From Acidobacteriota bacterium (GTDB lineage Bacteria > Acidobacteriota > Terriglobia > UBA7540): 8,011 nucleotides of DNA. Of the stretch, positions 5,394 to 8,011 are shown one piece after another. Under the pieces are notes generated by a model, which saw nothing but the letters and a program-made list of their open reading frames with translations, made no database searches and was not told where the DNA came from. The translations under genes were made by a program, and so were the position numbers. The stretch lies in NCBI GenBank assembly GCA_021827245.1, contig JAKAWN010000319.1, positions 1 to 8,011 of the forward strand, read 5' to 3'. Position 1 is the stretch's first letter, and each line of letters opens with the position of its first letter.

Positions 5394-6476
5394 CTAGCTG
5401 GACCACTTGGTGCCGCGTAGGTCCTTCCACGCGCCACCGTGGGAGTAACGTTCGGGGTGGAGCACTTTCGGGCGCGGGTCTTCTGCGGTATCGAGCTGAA
5501 GCACCATCCACTTGGGATACGCGATGCCCGGATCGGAGGCTGCATCCAGCAACCGCATGTCCTCATCGGAGAGCGTGAGGTCAACGGCGCGGATGTTATC
5601 TTCCAGGTGCTCGATGGTGCGAGCGGCGATGATGACGCTGCTGACGGCCGGGCGTGCCAGCGTCCACGCCAACGCCACGCGTGCCGGGCTTGCACCGTGG
5701 CGCTCCGCTACCTGCCTGAGCACGTCGATCACGCGGTAACCCATCTCCTTGTCAAAGGGCACAAACTGGCCGGAATCCCCAAAGCGCGTTCCCGCGGGGG
5801 CGGGATTCATCCGACTGTACTTGCCGGAGAGGAAGCCGCCCGCCAGCGCACTCCACACCAGGATGCCGATGTTGTAATACTCCGCGAACGACTGGAACTC
5901 ATGCTCAAGGCCTCGGCCGACCAGGCTGTAATACATCTGCGCGGTCACGTATTTTTCCAGGCCCAGCCGCTCCTGCATGTTCACGGCGGTTGCCGCCTGC
6001 CAGGACATCAGATTTGAGAGCCCGATATAGCGCACCTTGCCCTGGCGCACCAAGTCATCGAGGGTCCGCAGGGTCTCTTCGAGCGGCGTGTTGCTGTCCC
6101 AGCCGTGCACCTGGTAGAGATCGATGTAGTCCGTCTGAAGGCGCCGCAGGCTGGCGTGGATTTCGCGCATGATGTTCACGCGCGTTGCGCCGCTGTGGTT
6201 GAAATTCCCGTCCATGGGCAGGCGGACTTTGGTAGCCAGCACGATTTCGTCGCGCAGGCCTTTCAGGGCATTGCCCAGCAGCGTCTCGCTCTCGCCCAGG
6301 CTGTAAACGTCCGCCGTGTCGATGAAGTTGATTCCACGGTCCAGCGCCACCTTCACCATCCGCGTGGTCTCTTCCTGGCCGAGGTTGCCCAGATTCATTT
6401 TGCTGCCAAACTGCATGGTGCCGAGTGCGACTTCACTGACGATAAGTCCGGTGTTCCCCAGCTTCCTGTATTTCAT
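5394..6476 (-). CDS. Aldo/keto reductase
   Basis: A 360-residue NADPH-dependent aldo/keto reductase, cytoplasmic, reducing aldehydes or ketones to alcohols. It opens with MKYRKLGNTGLIVSEVALGTMQFG, the usual first hairpin and strand. The catalytic tetrad is complete: D53 and Y58 (DTADVY), K83 (ATKV), H124 (YQVHGWD). Further hallmarks are RRLQTDYIDLYQVH, GKVRYIGLSN and the cofactor-binding C-terminal part SVIIAARTIEHLEDNI. The tail of about 40 residues (from PKWMVLQ) is longer than in many relatives. The ATG at 6476 is chosen because AGGAGG lies eight bases upstream (6485-6490); the open frame continues 21 residues further but without conservation. The substrate cannot be read from sequence. 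An aldehyde released by sugar-acid cleavage, such as lactaldehyde, fits the neighbourhood but is a guess. The gene faces the plus-strand pair at 3893-5158 and follows the pirin gene at a distance of 326 bases. Confidence 0.92.
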   Translation of the reverse strand: MKYRKLGNTGLIVSEVALGTMQFGSKMNLGNLGQEETTRMVKVALDRGINFIDTADVYSLGESETLLGNALKGLRDEIVLATKVRLPMDGNFNHSGATRVNIMREIHASLRRLQTDYIDLYQVHGWDSNTPLEETLRTLDDLVRQGKVRYIGLSNLMSWQAATAVNMQERLGLEKYVTAQMYYSLVGRGLEHEFQSFAEYYNIGILVWSALAGGFLSGKYSRMNPAPAGTRFGDSGQFVPFDKEMGYRVIDVLRQVAERHGASPARVALAWTLARPAVSSVIIAARTIEHLEDNIRAVDLTLSDEDMRLLDAASDPGIAYPKWMVLQLDTAEDPRPKVLHPERYSHGGAWKDLRGTKWSS

Positions 6477-6484
6477 CTCTATTT

Positions 6485-6490
6485 CCTCCT
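6485..6490 (-). promoter_or_regulatory. Ribosome binding site of the aldo/keto reductase
   Basis: AGGAGG on the minus strand with an 8-base spacer to the ATG at 6476. It settles the start over the in-frame upstream ATGs at 6494 and 6539. Confidence 0.8.
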
Positions 6491-6537
6491 TCATGCTGTG
6501 CGCAGCGGAATGTGTGGATTCGGGTCCAGGCCGTGTC

Positions 6538-6664
6538 ACGGCATGGCTTCAGCCATGCCGTTGGCCGAGCTGTACTCCCCGTGGATTCAGCCACTGAAGC
6601 CTCAACGGCTAAAGCCGCAGAAATTGCGCAAACCTCGTCGGCACGGCTGGAGTCGTGCCCCGAC
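6538..6664. repeat. Cluster of REP-like hairpins in the reductase leader
   Basis: At least three inverted repeats occur in 127 bases. The first (6538-6561) has a perfect 11-bp stem, ACGGCATGGCT / AGCCATGCCGT, and loop TC. The second (6606-6617) has a 5-bp stem, CGGCT / AGCCG, and loop AA. The third (6637-6664) has an 8-bp inner stem with one G-T pair and loop GG, plus four outer pairs beyond a 2-base bulge. A degenerate one lies at 6581-6594 (GTGG / CCAC). All three good ones close on CT...AG. The pattern resembles REP/BIME clusters spread by RAYT or IS200-type enzymes. The cluster lies between the pirin and reductase genes, 61 bases upstream of the reductase start, so it may be transcribed in its leader. 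Confidence 0.68.
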
Positions 6665-6802
6665 GCCATTCATGACTGTCTATGCACATGTTTTTAATGC
6701 GCTCTGTATGGAAACAAATGCCCGTAGCGATTTCGCAGACCTCCGAACCGGTGGGGCCAGACAGTCGATTATAACCCGCGCTTCGAGAGCCAAAGCCGAT
6801 GG

Positions 6803-7717
6803 CTACTTCGCTTTTCCGTGCTTGAGGAACGTGCCATCATGGAGTTCGCTGAATGCCTGGCGGAGTTCTTCTTGCGTGTTCATCACGATCGGGCCGTACC
6901 AGGCAACGGGTTCTTGAAGCGGCTTTCCTGAAACCAGTAGGAACCGGATGCCCTTATCATCCGCATGGACAGTAACTTCGTCGCCACGATCAAAAAGCAC
7001 GAGGGAGCGGTTTTCCGCCTCTATTGGAGGGTTTGTGTCCGCCCAGCCCACCGGCTCCGTGGGCACCGCCAGGGGACCCGAAGCGTTGCAGAACTTTCCC
7101 GCCCCGGCGAAAACGTAGGCGAAGGCGTGCCGGGTGGTTTCCACGGGCAAGGTCTTCCGCTTGCCCGGCGGAACAAAGACGTCGATGTAAATGGGATCGG
7201 CGGCGACACCGTCAACAGGACCCTTTTTGCCCCAGAATTCACCGCAGACCACACGCACGTGCGTGCCGTCGTCATCAGTGACCTCGGGAATTTCAGCCGT
7301 CTTCACTTCCTGGTAACGCGGCGCCGTCATCTTGAGCGAAGACGGCAGGTTGCCCCAGAGCTGGAAACCGTGCATGCGCCCCGAGGGGTCGCCCTTGGGC
7401 ATCTCCTGGTGAATGATGCCGCTGCCGGCCGTCATCCACTGCACGTCGCCCGCGCCAATGGCTCCGCTGTGCCCAAGGCTGTCACCGTGTTCGACGTTGC
7501 CAGCCAGAACATAAGTGATAGTTTCAATCCCACGGTGCGGATGCCAGGGAAAACCCGCCAGGTAATCCTCCGGGCGCTCATTGCGGAAATCGTCCAGCAG
7601 CAAGAACGGATCAAAATCGGAAGTGTTGCCAAAACCGAATGCACGGCGCAGATGCACGCCAGCCCCTTCGAGTGTCGGCTTGGATTTAATCAGGCGCTTA
7701 ATCGGTCGAATAGACAT
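6803..7717 (-). CDS. Pirin-family bicupin protein
   Basis: A 304-residue pirin. The family has two cupin barrels; the N-terminal one binds Fe, and some bacterial members oxidise quercetin or modulate other enzymes, so the role here is open. The N-terminal cupin (about 25-125) has the metal ligands H59 and H61 (PWHPHRGIET), H103 and E105 (IIHQEMP), plus FDPFLLLDDF and WMTAGSGIIH. The C-terminal cupin (about 160-285) carries DPIYIDVFVPPG and RFLLVSGKPLQEPVAWYGPIVMN, typical of the pirin C-terminal domain. The ATG at 7717 has AGGGGG eight bases upstream (7726-7731). The frame stays open to 7885, but the extra 56 residues are unlike pirin and are probably untranslated. There is no export signal, so it is cytoplasmic. 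It is separated from the same-strand aldo/keto reductase by the REP-like cluster and is probably transcribed on its own. Confidence 0.92.
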   Translation of the reverse strand: MSIRPIKRLIKSKPTLEGAGVHLRRAFGFGNTSDFDPFLLLDDFRNERPEDYLAGFPWHPHRGIETITYVLAGNVEHGDSLGHSGAIGAGDVQWMTAGSGIIHQEMPKGDPSGRMHGFQLWGNLPSSLKMTAPRYQEVKTAEIPEVTDDDGTHVRVVCGEFWGKKGPVDGVAADPIYIDVFVPPGKRKTLPVETTRHAFAYVFAGAGKFCNASGPLAVPTEPVGWADTNPPIEAENRSLVLFDRGDEVTVHADDKGIRFLLVSGKPLQEPVAWYGPIVMNTQEELRQAFSELHDGTFLKHGKAK

Positions 7718-8011
7718 GGTGTTTGCCCCCTGTTGCGCAAGTCTACTCCGGTTGGATGCGGCACGACAGAAATAGTTCCGGACGACGTGGTGCTCTGCTT
7801 CAAAAATTGAAAGCATGCAGGCAGGGGTTCGATCAGGAATCTCTGTCCGTGGCGCAGCAGGAACACCCCGGGATGTTGTCGACAATGTCTTCCGTTGTTC
7901 GGGTTATTTCGTCCGCCTGATGGAAACATTCAAGAATCATATTGGATGGGCTCCGCTCGAGATCCGTTCGAGGATGCACGCTCAGCGGCTTCGATGATAC
8001 GCAACGAATCA
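7718..8011. other. Upstream region of the pirin gene, no gene seen
   Basis: These 294 bases hold only short overlapping frames on both strands without recognisable domains. The region should contain the pirin promoter, but I see no convincing pair of boxes. A loose inverted repeat, CTCGA / TCGAG, occurs near 7957-7973; I give it no function. Confidence 0.45.

Noticed and set aside
6768..6773. TATAAT on the minus strand upstream of the reductase
   Set aside because: No acceptable -35 sequence stands 16-18 bases upstream (GCTTTG at the ideal spacing). It could still be a weak promoter, but support is too thin to list.
7718..7885. 56-residue N-terminal extension of the pirin protein
   Set aside because: Pirins begin near MSIRPIKR, which has its own ribosome binding site. 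The extension is not pirin-like.
1..8011. CRISPR array, tRNA or rRNA genes
   Set aside because: I found no regularly spaced identical repeats and no tRNA cloverleaf or rRNA-like stretches on either strand. The hairpin clusters have varying stems and spacings.

Overview
The window looks like a piece of a soil or sediment bacterial chromosome, most likely Acidobacteriota or a similar lineage. This placement is inferred from gene content: a Tat-exported sugar-acid dehydratase, an exported RraA-family protein, a minimal IS200-type element and abundant short palindromes. No rRNA, tRNA or other marker gene is present to confirm it. Gene density is moderate and several spaces hold no convincing gene.

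Layout from left to right. Positions 1-380 hold no clear gene, only one GC-rich hairpin. At 381-875 (-) is an unrecognised acidic protein. At 938-1243 (-) is the C-terminal remnant of a sugar-phosphate isomerase/epimerase-like TIM barrel. It abuts the stop codon of 1240-2532 (-), an enolase-superfamily enzyme of the L-rhamnonate dehydratase type with a twin-arginine signal. Just upstream of that gene lies a small IS200/IS605-like element (about 2689-3246), which has a Y1 HUH transposase on the same strand and terminal hairpins. Positions 3247-3892 hold no recognisable gene. At 3893-4699 (+) is an RraA-fold protein (class II aldolase-like) with an N-terminal export or lipoprotein signal, followed by a possible 87-residue small protein (4895-5158, +). 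Convergent to these is an aldo/keto reductase (5394-6476, -). Its long leader contains a cluster of REP-like hairpins (6538-6664). A pirin-family cupin (6803-7717, -) follows, and the last 294 bases hold no clear gene.

How the genes may fit together (inference). A rhamnonate-type dehydratase makes a 2-keto-3-deoxy sugar acid. RraA-fold enzymes include pyruvate aldolases that could cleave such a product. An aldo/keto reductase could reduce the released aldehyde, and isomerase/epimerase-like TIM barrels are frequent companions of such genes. The dehydratase and the RraA-like protein both carry export signals, so the chemistry may take place outside the cytoplasm. That is the most interesting biological idea here, but the two genes are on opposite strands with an insertion element between them, so a shared pathway is not proven. 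The second theme is a family of short palindromes whose stems close on CT...AG around a 2-3 base loop. They occur both at the ends of the IS200 element and 3.8 kb away in the reductase leader.
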